Assembly: GCA_964036045.1 (NCBI GenBank)
Contig: OZ038388.1
Location: forward strand, 30,091,759-30,155,758
Direction of reading: 5' to 3'
Source: Eutreptiella sp. 'Long Island Sound 2002'
Taxonomy: Eukaryota; Euglenozoa; Euglenophyceae; Eutreptiales; Eutreptiaceae
Length of the DNA: 64,000 bases
The position numbers and the translations under genes are program-made. Position 1 is the first letter of the stretch; each line of letters begins with the position of its first letter. This document shows positions 51,330-63,252 of this stretch, piece after piece. Under the pieces are notes generated by a model. The model was not told the DNA's origin, ran no database searches, and saw only the letters and a program-made list of their open reading frames with translations.

Positions 51330-54030
51330 ATGATGAGGTTTTTTAGTCAATCCTCCCAAGGGTCACAGCCATCACAGCACCAATCGTCAATTGTTCCGCA
51401 CCAATCGTCAATTGTTCCGCTAATGTTTCAAATTTATCAGAACTTGTTGGTCTCGCCTTCCCTGCCGGAGACCTGGTCCCTTGCCTTGCTTAATCCCATT
51501 CCTATAACAGCGGGTCTGCCGAGCGCTCAAGATCTGAGACCTCTGGTCTTACAAAATTTTAACAACAAGTGGGTCGCCTCTATTGTTTCGCTATAGCTTC
51601 AGCACTTTGTGTCGGCAGTTACCCCTATTCAGCAAAGGGGCTTTATCAAAGGTCGTTATATCTTTGATCATCTTTGGCAGGCCTTCAGCACTTGGTCTGC
51701 GACCTCCCAGGGCATTTTCTGCCCGGTCGATTTTAGTAAGGCATTTGATTCTGCCTCTCATGTTTTTGTGAAAACGTTTTTTATGAACATGGGCATTCCC
51801 TTACCGATCATTAATTTGCTGATGGAGCTTTTCACTGCTCCCATTTGCCTACTTGTTAGGGGCGTGGTCATGCCCCAGCACAGATTCTCCCCTGCCTCAG
51901 GAATCGGGCGGGGCTGTCCCCTGTTGCCCTCCATCTTCGCCATGCTCATCTCACCATTGGCTCAAAAACTCATGTCTATCTCTGACAGAGTGCAGGTACT
52001 CTTGTACACTGATGATCTTCTTATCGTTGTAACAGGGGAGCCAGTGAACGCTGTATACATTTTCCTATTGGTCTGGGGTTCTGTCACAGCATTTTCCAAA
52101 TACTCAGGCTTGCACGTCAATTACAAAAAGTCAGCAGTTTCGTTGAAAGGACAATGGCCGGAAGCCCTCAAGCTACAGCTTCTTTCCACTGGCCTTAAAT
52201 TTCGGGACACATACAGGTATCTTGGCATTGAGTTCGGGAATGTCTCCTCGGAGCAGGCTTTCTCGCACGCGCTGCAGAAGGCACTAGGGCAAGCCTTTGC
52301 ATGCAGTCCTGGGGCCCTTCGCTCCCGGAACGGGTCATGCTCCTAAAGCTTTGGGTCCTCCCCCTGCTTGTGTATCCAGCCCGCGTGGTCTTCCCCTCTC
52401 CAGTAGTCGTCAATACGCTACGGACTGTTTATCAAATCGCACTCAAATTAAACTCCTGGGCCGTCACCTTGAACATTTTGTCCCACCCCCCTAGTCGAGG
52501 AGGGTACAGCTTGGCGCCGCCACAGACTTTTCTCTATTGGCAGCGCGCTTCTGCTTTTGTGGCCTATGTGAAAAACCCTTTGAGTGTACCTAAGGTCTGG
52601 CATAGCTCCTTTCAGCCATTTGCCCAAGATCTGGGCATTTTGGTTTCGCCGGCCTCATTGCCTTTCTTTCAAATCGGATCCAACGTCATCAAAAATAATA
52701 TGCAGCATCTGGGTTGGTGTGCGCGGGCTTTCTCCCTGGTGAAAAAAGACATTTGTTCTGAAGAACCAGCCCTGCTTTCCTACGACACTCCACTGTGGCA
52801 CTCAACCCTCTTCCTGAATGACCAACGCCTCTCTTATTGTGCTCCGCGACTCATCCGTTTGGCGGTACTCACGGTGGGGGAGTTGCTTGAGGACAACACA
52901 TTGTTTTCGCAGCTAGTCCCCACGTGGGAACCCATTTACAGGCGCCGTTTAGCAACCAGCCACCCCCCCCCCCCCCCACCACCACCACCCCCTACGCCCC
53001 ACAGCCCACTCCCACTGCCGGACCTTTCCTTCTGGTCTCGCTGGACCCGCTCACCAGTGGTAGATATGCTCTCACTACCCCACTCGCTCCCACCCCGTCA
53101 GCCACATGCGGTGTCGCAGGCCTTTCAACGATGCAACCTCCCACCTTCACACAAAGATTTCATCCACAGGGCCCTCTGGGCCAAGCTCCCGGTTGGTCAG
53201 CGCCAACAGGACTGGGCCCTTGGAGGTGTGGTGTCCTAGAGACAACGACTTAGAATCAATCTCACATGCACTGTTTCACTGCCGGTTCCTTGTAGGAGCT
53301 TTTGAGGCCTTCCGGTCCAATGGGCCGCACCCATTTGACGTTGTACATTTGCTGCAGGACGATAAGCTGGCCTCTTTGGAAACACTAGCTGGCCTGATCG
53401 GCTGGTCAGCCATCATCACAAACTGGTTGCTCCGTTGTGCCAAAAAGCCCATCTCGTTTTTCAGATTACATGGGGATCTTTTTGTGCTAAGTGGTTTCAC
53501 ACGTTGAATTCTTGGACCTCCTGCCCCCGCTACCTTCCCATTCCCAAGACAGTCTTAGCATGGTTTCTGGATTTCCTCCAGCGGTCCTCACATCCGCAAC
53601 CCCCCCCCCCCCCCACAACCACCACCACAGCACCCAGACCTTCCCCACCCCCCAACCCTTTCACCAATACTCCACCGACACCCTCCCCCGTCCAAGCGGC
53701 AAGCACGTATCACAGCACCGGAACTCCGCAAACTGCAGAAGGCGGAGCTACAAGACGTGTTGCAGGACCTTTCGGATAGTGCTATCGCCCTTGTTTACAC
53801 AGACGGCTCCTCAGTTGTGGAGGGCCACGCAGGCCGTCTGGCAAGATATGGCATTTTTTGTGAAAAGCAAGTGAGCATCGCGGCCTTTGTGCTGGGTGAC
53901 TACAGGCAGACAAACAACTCGGCAGAACTGCTGGCGGTCATCAGAGCACTTCGCATATTTAGCATAGGAGACATTGCGATCTGCACGGACTCACATGATG
54001 TCAGATGTTGTCGAGAGAGCATCTGCCATG
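51330..54030 (+). pseudogene. LINE E: reverse transcriptase, zf-RVT and N-terminal half of RNase H
   Basis: Plus-strand order: WSLALLNPIPI..AQDLRPLVLQN (51477-51570), one in-frame TAG at 51594-51596, TPIQQRGFIKGRYIFDHL, VDFSKAFDSASH (motif A, 51726), GIGRGCPLLPSIF (motif B), VLLYTDDLLI (motif C, catalytic, about 52000) and YRYLGIEFGN. A frameshift near 52300 leads to SLPERVMLLKLWVLPLL and a long C-terminal region. A second shift near 53220 leads to a finger-like CPRDNDLESISHALFHC, and further shifts lead to RNase H: ALVYTDGSSVV, NNSAELLAVIRAL and ICTDSHDV (three of the acidic catalytic positions). It then stops abruptly at about 54010. A second, unrelated polyproline stretch is produced by C runs at 52964 and 53605. 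Confidence 0.88.
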
Positions 54031-54488
54031 AGCGTTAGGTTGAGTGTGGTGAGGATGGCTTGTCCTTCAATGGAGTGAATGAGTGGAAGTGATTCCTGTG
54101 CGCAAAAATTAAGAAGCGGAGACATGTCTGGTGTGAGTAGCTTAGACTTTTTTGGGGCGCGCGGTGTGCCAGCCACAGAGAGCAGCAGCAATGGGGTGCG
54201 TGGATGCGGGAACCGTGGGTGCAGTTGCCTGCCGTGGTCAGCCAGGCGGTCCGCCTCATTGTTACCTTCGACGGTTACGTGGGAAGGTACTTTGACCCAA
54301 TGAACAGTGCGTGGATTCTCATCTAGTGCCGCAAGGAGTTGTTCCCACCGGGGGACGTTGGAGATAGGGTCAGACGACCCCACCCACCCAGGCAAGCACC
54401 AGCGGCGTGCCGCGCCGGTCAACCCCCAGGACCAGGTACAGTCACTGTGACACTGATTCATGGAGTGCAGAGAACTCTGACACTGCAA
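54010..54488 (-). pseudogene. C-terminal half of RNase H, inverted relative to LINE E
   Basis: The minus-strand frame reads LPGWVGSSDPISNVPRWEQLL, then TVHWVKVPSHVTVEGNNEADRLADHG, the second half of an RNase H domain (catalytic His and final Asp present). About 100 further residues end at 53991. It is head-on with the plus-strand first half that ends at ICTDSHDV near 54010. The two halves together would cover one domain with only a small gap. Confidence 0.8.
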
Positions 54489-54499
54489 GCCAGCTTAGC

Positions 54500-55479
54500 T
54501 CTCGCACATGCTATACAGAAGGCTGTCGTGACTAACTGCAACGTATCCGCTGGCGCGTCCAAGTTTCTGACCTGGTGTGGTTTCTACGCCAGTTTTCCAC
54601 CCCCACCCCCTCTACTTTTCCTATTGTATGTTTTGCCTGCTCTGTTTGAGACTAATCAGCAACTGAAGGGGACAGGCCGAATGAGTGCCATGCTATGCAA
54701 CCCGGTCAGTTTGCAAGTAGTACAATGAAGTTGTGATTCCCGGAGCGACCTGAGATCACATGGTCTCTCGGTACATGTTCTGACATAGAGAATTCACGGG
54801 CAATTCAAGCACCACGGCGCGGCCGCAACAACAGAAAAATGCTTGAGTGTACATACCATGTTTTTTTGCTCAGACTCACAAGTTCTTCGTAAGTGCTCGG
54901 CCAGTCGGGCCGGAACAGTAATGACAGTTTAAGTACAACATATGTTGTCCCGTGCGGTGCCTGGGTCGCATACCAGCCGTGGTGGAGGGACGTATACTTG
55001 AAACTCACTTGTAACCTGCCATCCGCTCATGCAGTATCAGAAACTGCCACGCCACTGGGGCAACGAGAAATGAAGTCTGTTGTTCTGAAAGAAGTTCTGC
55101 TATGAGAAACAGAGAAAAACTTGTTGGCGGAAATATGTCCTTCATGTACACGGGCGTTTGTTTGCCCATTGTGCCCTCTGGTCTTTGGGTCTGTTGCGCT
55201 TTCTGCCCCTAGGGATATTCATCTGCCTGACGTGGTTTTCATACCAGTCCGTTTGGTGCTTCTAGCACCATTTGAGTGCATGTGTGATGTGGTGTTGCCA
55301 GTCACTAAAGCACCTTGCTGTGTACGCCTGCGTGGTATACACTGTTTTTTTTCCCCTCGGGCTCAACAAGTTCGATGACAAACTAACCTAACCTGCGTGG
55401 TATACACTGTTGTAGCGTTGAAAAGGAGTTCCGTGGTTCCTGTGTAGTCATCCAGCCACGATTGGCGCCGTTGCAACAT
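54500..55479. other. unassigned spacer
   Basis: No gene or repeat could be classified. TGCGTGGTATACACTGTT occurs twice (55328-55345 and 55394-55411). There is a T-run at 54860. Confidence 0.45.
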
Positions 55480-56904
55480 CTATAGGCCTTCGGCTTTCCA
55501 ACGAGACATTTGGCGGGGTACAGGCCCGCGCACCGCTGTAAGGTACAACCTTTTTACCTGGTGTTTGTATGTCGTGTACTCGTGGATCCGATGTTGCATG
55601 AGCCGCAACATGTTTCGATGCATGCCTCCTATGTAGTGTCGGTTCTGGAGGAACGTGTTTGCCATAGTCCGGCGTTCTTCCGGTGCCTGTGAGAGGGCCT
55701 GCCCCACCTCCTTAGGAAGTGGTAGGTCCTCCGGTCTGTGGCCAAGGTGTCTCTCCAGTTGGACACGCAAAGCAACTGATGTTGGTGGTAAGTTGGTGAG
55801 CACCTTTATTGCTTCCACTTTTGTGGTGTATGTGAGTGGTTTGGCCAGCAGAGCCTGTGCTTTCTTTTGGTGTGCATGGGCCGCGGCTGCCGTGGCTGCC
55901 TTGCGCTTTTTCTTCGGGACTTTGTACTGGCAGTGCTCCTGCAGGTTTTTCTTTGTTGGGTTCGGAGTAACTCTGCGCGCTTTCAATTTAGAGAACCACG
56001 GTGTCTCGGGGACCTGTGAGGGGAGGGGGTCATCCGTCTCGACACGTGGTGGCATCGACCGTTCACGGTGTAAGTGCATAACCCCCAACAGCATGTGATA
56101 TTGATGTCATGCCACTCGCCACCTCATGTGGTGTTTTTCATCTGCTGGGATATGTTCAATTAGTGACGACGGGATGCGTAGTCGTCCCAGGTGATGCACG
56201 TCTGTTTTCTCTATGTTACCCAGCCATGTGGAGATGTGGGGCCTCCAGCCTTCCCACGTGGACAGCCACAGGTCCATGAATTTTGACTTCCATGCGGGGC
56301 ACTGGACCAGTCTGTCATGTACTGTTGTGCGATGGGTTGTCCCACATAGCACACACGGGGCTGTGTCTTTGCTCCGGGGTTGTCCACATCCCTCCCATCT
56401 CACATTTCCCCAAAGCCACTGTAGCCAGTATGATCGCCGTTTGCCTTTGAGTGGCAGCCAGGATGTCCAGTGGGTCCCTGTGAAAACCGGCCAGAGTCTT
56501 CTGTTCTATATCTATTTCTTCGCTGGGGTCGGTGCTGGGCCTCCTCCTACGTGTATATCTGACACATCTTTAGGTGGGACATCCGGCAGTGGGAGGCCCG
56601 CTGCCTTTTTTGCCAGAGCATCCACTTGATGGTTCCTTTTAATGTCGGCGTTTTGTTGCTGGGTGTGTGCTGGGCGTATGTGCTCATGCCCTGCAATCCA
56701 GAGAAGCGGGATGGGCGTGTCGGTGAGGTTTGCGTGTAATTGGTGTCGCAAGTCCATGTCCGCACACTCTCTGTCCGGTGGCAAGGGGCCATAGTCCACC
56801 ACCGCCTTGTTATCCAGGGTGAGGGAGTCTCCTGGACGGGCATTTGTAGTAACTATGACTTGACATGCTTGAGTGTACATACTATAGTGGAGCACCCCAA
56901 CCAA
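55480..56904 (-). pseudogene. retroelement F: RNase H-like, zinc finger and basic C-terminus
   Basis: One reading frame across 1.4 kb with three in-frame stops (two near 56510, K*I*, and TGA at 56107-56109 where Trp would fit). An RNase H-like end comes first (LLWIAGHEH, then ADIKRNHQVDALAKKA, with a final Asp in VDALAK). Next comes a finger CVLCGTTHRTTVHDRLVQC (about 56330-56380) and an Arg/Lys-rich C-terminal region ending RWKAEGL. The conserved single frame suggests a copy that lost function fairly recently. The 5' part, including any reverse transcriptase, is absent. Confidence 0.7.
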
Positions 56905-57880
56905 GAAGGGGACACATTGCTGATACTCGTTGCACTAATCGGACTAACGGCTGAAAGTGTCAATGGCGGGGACATTTCCCTAATCATTACCCACCATTGA
57001 TCCCCCAATCGTCAACCGCATCTCAACCATGTAATGACCCTAGTAGCCCACGCAATGGTGCCTCCATTGAACCCTTCGTTGAACTCCCGTTCTCTTGTCC
57101 CGTTCCGACCAAGTGTATGGGTGTTCAGCCCTTGGGTGTATCAAGTGCTCTCGTTCTTCACGGGTGCTATCCCCTGATGCTCCACGCCCACGAGAAAGTC
57201 CACTGGTTCTATGTTGATGGGGTTGGTTGTTTCTCACGTGACCCACCATGTACCCATGAGGCACGGGTTGATGAATTAGGCAATCTGCTACCTTGCATCC
57301 CATGCGAGGCACTCCCACGACGTGTAAATGGATGCGCGAGGAACGCACCGCTGATTCCAGCAATGTGCATTGGAAGTTGGGCTTCTTGAAGCTAGCAGAG
57401 TGTAGGGGTGGGGGAAAGTCGACTCCCCCCCCCCGCCTCCTTGCGCAAGCACGCTGAAAGTTAGGAAAACAAAAGTCAGATGGGGTCACCGTGCTTGGAC
57501 AAGGCCGTGCTTGTGCATAACGCGCGGTACCAAAAGAGCGTACCAAGCGAAAGACTGCCCATACCTAACCCTACCACAATTGGATTGAGTTGGGAAGAGG
57601 ACACAGTCCAAAGGAGCATGATGCCCAATCTCATGCCCATCCCACATGTACTTCACATGAAAGAAATCATCTCCACAAGTAGAAGGACCAATAATTCTAT
57701 TGCCTTCGGCAGTGCACCTCGAAGAGAGGCTGACAGTCAGCCAATCAGTCAGTTAGTCAGGCCAGCGGACATTCAGACAGTCATTCGGGCAAGCAGGCAA
57801 GCAGACAGAAACACACAGTTTGGGTTTTCTTTCAGTGGCAGACTCAGCTCCAAGCAGTGGGGAGGACCACTGCTGCACAA
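56905..57880. other. unassigned region with a short tetranucleotide-like repeat
   Basis: No gene is recognised, although plus-strand 56997-57389 and minus-strand 57040-57546 are open. 57728-57812 is rich in CAGT/CAGC/CAAGCAGG words. CGTGCTTGGACAAGGCCGTGCTTG at about 57490 matches dispersed-repeat words at 30950 and 58606. Confidence 0.4.
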
Positions 57881-57882
57881 CA

Positions 57883-58048
57883 AGCAGCGGTCGAATGGTA
57901 ATGCAGCCGGCCACGGTCCCTTAGGTCGGCGGTTCAAATCCCGATCTGCTGACCTGGCGGACGCGCCACAAACAACAGCGGGCCGGCCGGGATTTCAACC
58001 GCCGACCTGCAATTCTGCAGTCGGCTGCATTACCATTCGACCGCTGTT
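57883..58048. repeat. head-to-head pair of tRNA-like sequences forming an inverted repeat
   Basis: Plus strand 57883-57951 and minus strand 58048-57974 share GCGGTCGAATGGTAATGCAG near their 5' ends and GGTCGGCGGTT[CG]AAATCCCG in the T-arm position. The minus copy is 75 nt and has a perfect 7-bp acceptor-like pairing AACAGCG/CGCTGTT, but its central hairpin (GCCGAC..GTCGGC) is not a normal anticodon arm. The spacer is about 22 bp. Most likely tRNA-derived SINE heads in opposite orientation. Confidence 0.7.
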
Positions 58049-58049
58049 T

Positions 58050-59975
58050 ATTCTGAGGCATATAGTTCTCCCCACTGCTTAAACCCTTCTGAGCACAAAC
58101 TTTTGACCCCCCACCCCTTAAAAAAGTGATATCCAGTTTCAGGGGATAGAGGCCTCAGAATCAAAAAATCCATGAGGGGATTGTCTTAATGGACAAGATA
58201 ATGATTTTACAAGGGGTTGGACATCAAATATCATGCCTTGGGGTATGCTACGCGAATAACCCCCAAAAGGGGGGGGGGTATACGATGCCCGCGCCTGCGC
58301 TTGATCTAACAACCTCCCTTCGAGGTGATTTTGGCGGGCACATGTTCACCATTGGACTGGATGTAAGTAACAGCCCTGCCAGCGATAGCACCATCAGCCA
58401 TGGCTGAAAATCACATCAAAACAAACAGTATTGGGTTGCAGTCGCAAGCAGAATGTTGGTATGAGCAGGGGGGACTACCACAAGCATGATCCAGCCCCCC
58501 TTTCCCTTGTCAATTGGATCACAACCGCGTCTCATTAGATTCCTGACCACAAAGACTGCGGTCAGAAAAAACGAGGAAAACAACAGTCAGACAAGGCCGC
58601 CGTGCTTGGACATGCCTGTGCTTGCGCAGGGGGGGGGGGGGTGCCTTTGTGTGGAGGTTGTGCCTTTTTTCCGTCACAATATCCTTTCTTTGTTTATTGC
58701 CCGCCTAATCCATGATGCTGTGTGTTTAATCCATTACCTGAACTATTTTTTTTAATCCATTACCTGAACTGTTGTTTCTCGGGATAGGGACAGGTTGCAC
58801 CAGATGAGTCAGATGGTAGCGCAATTGCTTATGGACAATGGGTTCATAGTCAGCAGCAAGTCCACTTTGGAAGTGCATGTTGCCAGGCTTCGTGTGTCAT
58901 GTTGGTCTTTTTTTTAAAGATTCAACCATGCATAAAGTACAAAATGGGTACCCACTGCCCCCTTGCACAATAGTCAGCTGGGTGAGATGGTTCCCTCACC
59001 CCCGCCCCCCTCCCCTGCCGAAGGATATTTAAGGGCACGGTGCACATGCAAATGACCAGAAACAAGGATACTGCACGCACCACAACAAGACCATTAAATG
59101 ATATTCACATGCTGTCCCAGCCTACTGAGAAACAGCCTCAGGTTGCCACATTGTCTGGTATGAATGTTTTAAATACCCCGGAAGGCAGCAGTACTCTCTC
59201 AATGACCCTAGATTGTGCAGAATAACTGTCTGGGAGCCTGCAAAAACAGTGCAGAGCGCAGTGTGTAACACAGTAGCAACGCAGTCAAGCGGGGAGGGGG
59301 GAAGAGATGGGATCAAATTGACCTCCCCAAGCATTTGCAGCAACACTGCAGTGTTGCAGTAGCTGGCCATCCTCAAACTGCCATTGACCTTTTGTGGTGC
59401 AGGGAGACACATTCATTCATTTGGTGGTGATTCCAATTACAGGGGTCACTATAGGCTGTTCAGGAGTAGTGGTTGCCTGATGGGGACACAAGCCTCCTGC
59501 TGTACCATCATCTGATTGCAACGTATCCCACAAAACCGTCGGTCATGAAGTGGAGCAGGAGGAAGAAGGGGAGGGTTTTTTTGATGAAACTGCAACACTT
59601 CTGCAACAGTTGCGAACAAAGTTGCTGAAGATGTCTGGGCAGTGTCAGGGGCTGAAGCAGGTGTCAGAGGCGCTGAAGGGATGGTGCTTAAGTATAAAGC
59701 ACCAGAAAAAGTCCCTAATGTGGGTGGCATGCGCACTCTCAGATGCATTTTTCCCTCAGAGTACACTTGCAGACCAAATGTGTCCTGGGGGCAGTCATGG
59801 AGGCTGCTCACCTCTAGGCAACAGATCGTTCTCTACCAGCCGGTTTTGTCCACCACCAAACAAGCAGCAACAGCTAGACCTCATGCCCCCAAGCCCATCC
59901 CTTTGAAGCGACTGTCTGCCTGGGTGGGAGTATTACATCGAAACAACCGGCCAAAACATCCAGGTCTAGAGAAAG
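58050..59975. other. unassigned region with dispersed-repeat patches
   Basis: 58385-58630 resembles 30565-30980. A tRNA-like phrase (GAGTCAGATGGTAGCGCAATTGC) lies at 58805-58827, followed by GGGTTCATAGTC but no acceptor stem. G runs occur at 58268 and 58630. AATCCATTACCTGAACT is directly repeated (58729 and 58755). No gene was found. Confidence 0.45.
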
Positions 59976-59978
59976 ACC

Positions 59979-62530
59979 CAGCGGCATGGCACGATTAAAA
60001 GCCTTGGCTCAATATCTGACGTCAAGGCAGCGTGTTCAATACACCCACGAGTAAACAGGGTTTGAGGCCAAGTTCTTGCACTACGTGCGCACTGCATGCG
60101 CACTGCGTGCATACTGCGCAGAGGTTGGGATAAACACCCAAGAATACCTGTCACCTGTCTAGTAGCACGGCGAAGCAGCAAAGCCCACATGAGAACAACA
60201 AAACTGCCTTCAACTTGGTAATCAGCTGTCGTTATGAACAAGCCACTCAGCCTTGTAAAATACAACTATGCAAGGGCATGCAAGATGCACACATGTTCAA
60301 GTGGCAAGTACCACACTCGGATATATCACCAGGTTGGTGGCCACACAATCAGCAACAAACACCGTCATCATTTTCCTCCTCCTCAATGGTTGCCTCCTCC
60401 TGTGCCCATACACACTCAGGCACATGAGGCCAAGGTCCATAGGGTTGATACCTAGTCTGTCTGCGAATGCAAAACTGAGTAAGGTGGAGCAAAATACGCA
60501 TATGGCCTCGCAGCTCCTCTGCAGAGCGTGTCCAGACATTGCGGACAATCCTCCATTGCCACAACTATTTCAAAATCGAAAAACTGCCCATGTGTTCGGG
60601 AAGGACCACGTTGATCCCAAATCATAACATCCACGGAGGTTCCGGGCATAAGGACACATATCCACACTATAGAGCCACATTTATCTTATAAACGCAACAA
60701 AGCGTGGATTGCGAGTCCTTAACCCCAACTCAAGGGGCCACGCAACAAAGCGTGGATTGAATAATTGGCCCGGTTTCCTCAATAGCACCGGAAGGTTGAA
60801 GGCCCAAAATAACGCTCCCTCAAAGATGCCCGGCGCGCACCCGGTGCACTAACGCCCATGCAGGGGAGGAAATAGGGGGAAATGGTTGAAAATGGGCAGA
60901 AATGGTTGACAATTCAAATATGCCACATCCTAAATGCACAGGAAGGTAAAACAAACCCTGGTACGGAACCAAAAACTTGTCAAAAGGGGCCAAAAGCAGG
61001 GTCCGAGTATTTGCCGACATCCAAAACTTTGCACTGCATGCACAGCATTCCCTGAGACTCGGTCTAATGAGGCCTTACCTCTTGCCAAACTCCACTGATG
61101 ATGGAAACACCACCGCAGTGCGCGCAACTGCATGCTGCACTCTCAACGTGTGGCACTGAATGCTGCGAATTGCACTCCAGTGGTGCAAAATGGACTGGCT
61201 GGAGATGGAAATCGTCGTTGGCTTTGCGGCAAAGAAACTGCCATTCATAAAAATGCCAATGGCGTAATGAATGCCCTGATGCTGAATCATGTTGTGTTGA
61301 GAACCACACTGTGGGTTGATGTGCTTATGTACAAAGTTCGTGCCAGGGGCGTCAGGGGCCTATAACACTGTGGCATTCCCCATACAGCAAAAAGGAACCT
61401 GCAGAGGCAATGCACCCTGCAGATGTTGCTGTTGCAGGCCGCAGGGAAAGCTGCGCAGCAGATTGCCAACTGCTGGCTTCAGCTACGCCGCAAGTGCACC
61501 ACAGGCCAGACATATGTGTTGTTCATCACAAACCCGGAGTCTTTCCGAGGGCAAATGACAATGCATCAATGAGAAAAGTGAAGGAAGACAGAAAGTAAGG
61601 CAGTGAGTGTGGTGTATATGTGTGTGGGGGGGGGGGGGGGAGGGGGGTCAACAGATACTCAGCCACCGAGTGGCCCCGTGTCACAGGCAGACGGCCATTG
61701 CCTGAATTGTTCGCGGTTTGCCAGTGCTCTCCCGCAGAAGGACAGCGACAGCATTGCGGACAGTGGGATGAGCGAAGAGGGCTGGGATGGACGACAGTGA
61801 CGGTGACAGCGAGACATGTTCCAAGAGAGGGAGACACTGTAACTGGGCCGATGCTTAGTCAATAAATGGCCAAAAGGCATTCAGACAAACAAAGGCAGAA
61901 GGGCATGGTGCATTCATTGGGCCAGCAGACAATGGCTGCAGGGGACATCCTCTGAGAGATGCTGTGGTTGACTACATGGAGAAACATGCAGAAACTGGCC
62001 ATGGCGGTGCACAAAAACAAGACAGAACGGCTTGCATACTCGAGGGCCACGAAAGAACAGCGGCATGGCACAGTTAAAAGCCTTGGCTCAATATCTGACG
62101 CCAAGGCAGCGTGTTCAATACACCCACGAGTGAACAGAGTTTGGGACTCGGTCTAATGAGGCCTTACCTCTTGGAAGGCCTTGCCAAACTCCACTTATGA
62201 TGGAAACACCACCGCGCAACTGCATGCTGCACTCTCAACGTGTGGCACTGAATGCTGCGGATTGCACTCCAGTGGTGCAAAATGGACTGGCTGGCGATGG
62301 AAATCGTCGTTGGCTTTGCGGCAAAGAAACTGCCATTCATAAAAAATGCCAATGGCATAATGAATGCCCTCATGCTAAATGATGTTGTGTTGAGAACCAC
62401 ACTGTGGGTTGATGTGCTTATGTACAGTATTCAGGCGTGCGCAAGGCAATGCCCGGGGCGTCAGGGGCCTATAATGCTGTGGCATTCCCCATACGGCGGC
62501 AAAGCAGAGGCAATGCACCCTGCAGTTCCA
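59979..62530. repeat. duplicated segments within a 2.5-kb region
   Basis: The word block GGCATGGCACRRTTAAAAGCC...ACACCCACGAGT occurs at about 59983-60051 and 62061-62131. The block GACTCGGTCTAATGAGGCC...GTTGATGTGCTTATGTAC occurs at 61055-61330 and 62144-62427 (offset about 1090), roughly 95% identical with small indels. In the first set the two blocks are about 1 kb apart; in the second they are adjacent. No conserved frame across the copies. Confidence 0.8.
60297..60667 (-). other. possible transposase-like remnant (weak)
   Basis: A minus-strand frame around 60564-60349 reads ELRGHMRILLHLTQFCIRRQTRYQP followed by an acidic EEATIEEEENDD tail. This faintly resembles the C-terminal end of PIF/Harbinger-type transposases (..LHNFCIRRG..). 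Too short and broken for a firm call. Confidence 0.2.
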
Positions 62531-63252
62531 GTTCCACAACCGCTACTCGTTGGTGTCTAATGGAAGTGGGGGAGGAAAGAGCAGTTTGGTGCGGAAGAGT
62601 GGAATAGCAGTCCCACTGCCCACAATTGCACCATCACTGCCCCCGTGGCATCCACTCCGGGACCGGCAGAGGCGTCACCTGCAGTCCTTCCCATGGCTAT
62701 GAAGGTCGGAGCTCGCTTTCCACCACATTCGACGTGGGTATTGTAACACAGCAGCACCGCGGTAAACGGGGGGAGGGCAAGGGGGAAGAGAGGAAAAGGA
62801 AAGCAAGGTCACACCAGCCTTGCAGATCAACTACAGACCACAGGACCTCTAGCGCCAGGGTCCTTGTGGGTCTATTGTTGTGGCTGTTGTAATCCAGTGC
62901 CACTACCATTGCCAGCGCTGATCTAGACTGTTTTTAAAATAAAATATAAAACAAAAAAAATCTGTGGCTGCCTGGTACAATACAATGTGAATGCACAGCG
63001 TGCAAAGTGCTCAATGGCCACCAACCGACGGCGGTCAGTGGGTCCCCCACTGCAGTCGGTGGGCAGGCAATAGCGGTGGACGTTGGCGGTTGGAGGTTGA
63101 CCGATGAGCACTTGCTGGCATTTATCCGCAGTATTTGCAGGCGTAGCTACTGCGGCCGGGTGGTAACTGCCGGCGGTTGGATGTTCAGCGCCGGTCAATC
63201 CGTCCTGGTACTGATCTTCGCGCCCCCGGGCACGCCCTTTATAGTGCACAGC
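62531..63252. other. spacer downstream of the right-edge gene
   Basis: No gene is recognised. It has GT/CGGT-rich direct words (GGTGGACGTTGGCGGTTGG) near 63077 and an A-rich patch at 62930-62960. It could include the 3' untranslated region of the minus-strand gene ending at 63253. Confidence 0.4.

Noticed and set aside
53757-54488. Twin-priming 5' inversion as the cause of the split RNase H
   Set aside because: In twin priming the inverted 5' segment lies upstream of the 3' segment on the element strand. Here the geometry is the opposite.
61064-62400. Transposase encoded by the duplicated 61-62 kb blocks
   Set aside because: Frames differ between copies and contain stops. No catalytic motif could be found.
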